A stretch of DNA of 64,000 nt, taken from positions 4,175,501-4,239,500 of the forward strand of contig NZ_FNUD01000002.1 of assembly GCF_900106095.1 (NCBI RefSeq), in the 5' to 3' direction. Numbering within the stretch: the stretch's first letter is position 1; each line of letters opens with the position of its first letter. This document shows positions 63,789 to 64,000 of this stretch, piece by piece. The notes beneath the pieces were generated by a model. That model made no database searches. It saw nothing but the letters and a program-made list of their open reading frames with translations, and had not been told where the DNA came from. Position numbers and translations under genes: made by a program. This stretch comes from Pseudomonas deceptionensis (lineage in GTDB: Bacteria > Pseudomonadota > Gammaproteobacteria > Pseudomonadales > Pseudomonadaceae).

Positions 63789-64000
63789 ATGAAAGGCGAC
63801 ATGAATATTCCACCCATGCCACATACCGCGTCCAGCAGTCTGCGCTCCGGTCTTGTGGGCGGTGAAGTGCTCAAGTTGCTGCAACCTGCTGAAGGCCTTA
63901 TCCGACCCGGCCAGAGCGCCCAAGCAGAAGTCTTGTCGCTCAAGCAAAACGATCAGGCGTTCCAGCTGCTCCTCAAGTTGACCCTGGCCGGCGGGCGAGA
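63789..64000 (+). CDS. FliK-like flagellar hook-length protein, start only
   Basis: The first 70 or so residues run to the window end: MKGDMNIPPMPHTASSSLRS, GGEVLKLLQPAEGLIRPGQSAQ and AEVLSLKQNDQAFQLLLKLT. The pattern and the position divergent from ccmA recall the Pseudomonas hook-length control protein found next to ccm genes. The fragment is too short to be sure. An ATG four codons inside (63801) with AAAGG before it is a possible alternative start. Confidence 0.6.
   Translation, partial: MKGDMNIPPMPHTASSSLRSGLVGGEVLKLLQPAEGLIRPGQSAQAEVLSLKQNDQAFQLLLKLTLAGGR

Overview
The window is a piece of a Pseudomonas chromosome, most likely from the fluorescens-type lineage. The basis is gene content and order: tusDCBE-ybiB-yheU, mtnCDB-MFS-aroC, the purine/allantoin cluster with gcl-hyi-glxR, and ccmA-I next to a flagellar hook-length gene. 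Two Pseudomonas-type REP families are also scattered between genes. There is no plasmid, prophage or large genomic island. The genes are dense, on both strands, and mostly conserved housekeeping or catabolic functions; the species cannot be fixed from sequence reading alone.

Layout. 1-8.9 kb: a response-regulator fragment, a serine-variant isochorismatase-like hydrolase, a YkvI-type permease, two small minus-strand proteins, tRNA-Ser(UGA), a BI-1 protein, the TusDCB/TusE tRNA 2-thiolation genes with ybiB, yheU, a divergent CsrA/Rsm paralogue, ynfA and a 50-residue DUF3309 peptide. 8.9-19.6 kb: an LTA-synthase-like membrane phosphotransferase, spermidine synthase, small stress-type proteins, an ankyrin protein, the methionine-salvage genes mtnBDC with a transporter, aroC and an exported hydrolase. 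19.6-27.1 kb: a 267-bp inverted-repeat element, an unknown tail-anchored protein, prmB, a second serine-variant hydrolase, smr, folE, a glutaredoxin-like protein, a GST, and an aminotransferase divergent from a MarR regulator.

27.3-48.1 kb is a purine-degradation region. An AzgA-type purine permease, uraH, puuE, uraD, alc, allA, puuD, an NCS2 urate/xanthine permease and two Tsx-type porins take urate through allantoin to glyoxylate and urea. gcl, hyi and glxR then convert glyoxylate to glycerate, and a urea channel follows. One palindrome, TTGTATACAA, lies in front of the permease, between uraH and puuE, and twice between a glcG-like gene and gcl, which suggests a single GntR-type regulator controlling all of it; no GntR gene is in the window. 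Inside this region a RAYT transposase gene is flanked by two identical 65-bp REP pairs.

48.1-64 kb: an ion channel, the periplasmic sulfate-binding protein, topoisomerase III, a PhzF-like protein, a sodium:solute symporter overlapping a 43-residue partner, a tandem array of about 209-bp units built from a REP pair plus the 3' end of the neighbouring lipoprotein gene, the cytochrome c maturation operon ccmABCDEFGHI on the minus strand, and the start of a fliK-like gene.

The least ordinary signals are the 209-bp array, the 87-bp duplication at the end of a TetR gene, the REP-flanked RAYT, the 267-bp palindromic element, the shared TTGTATACAA operators, the MarR and TetR operator sets, and the two hydrolases whose expected catalytic cysteine is serine.
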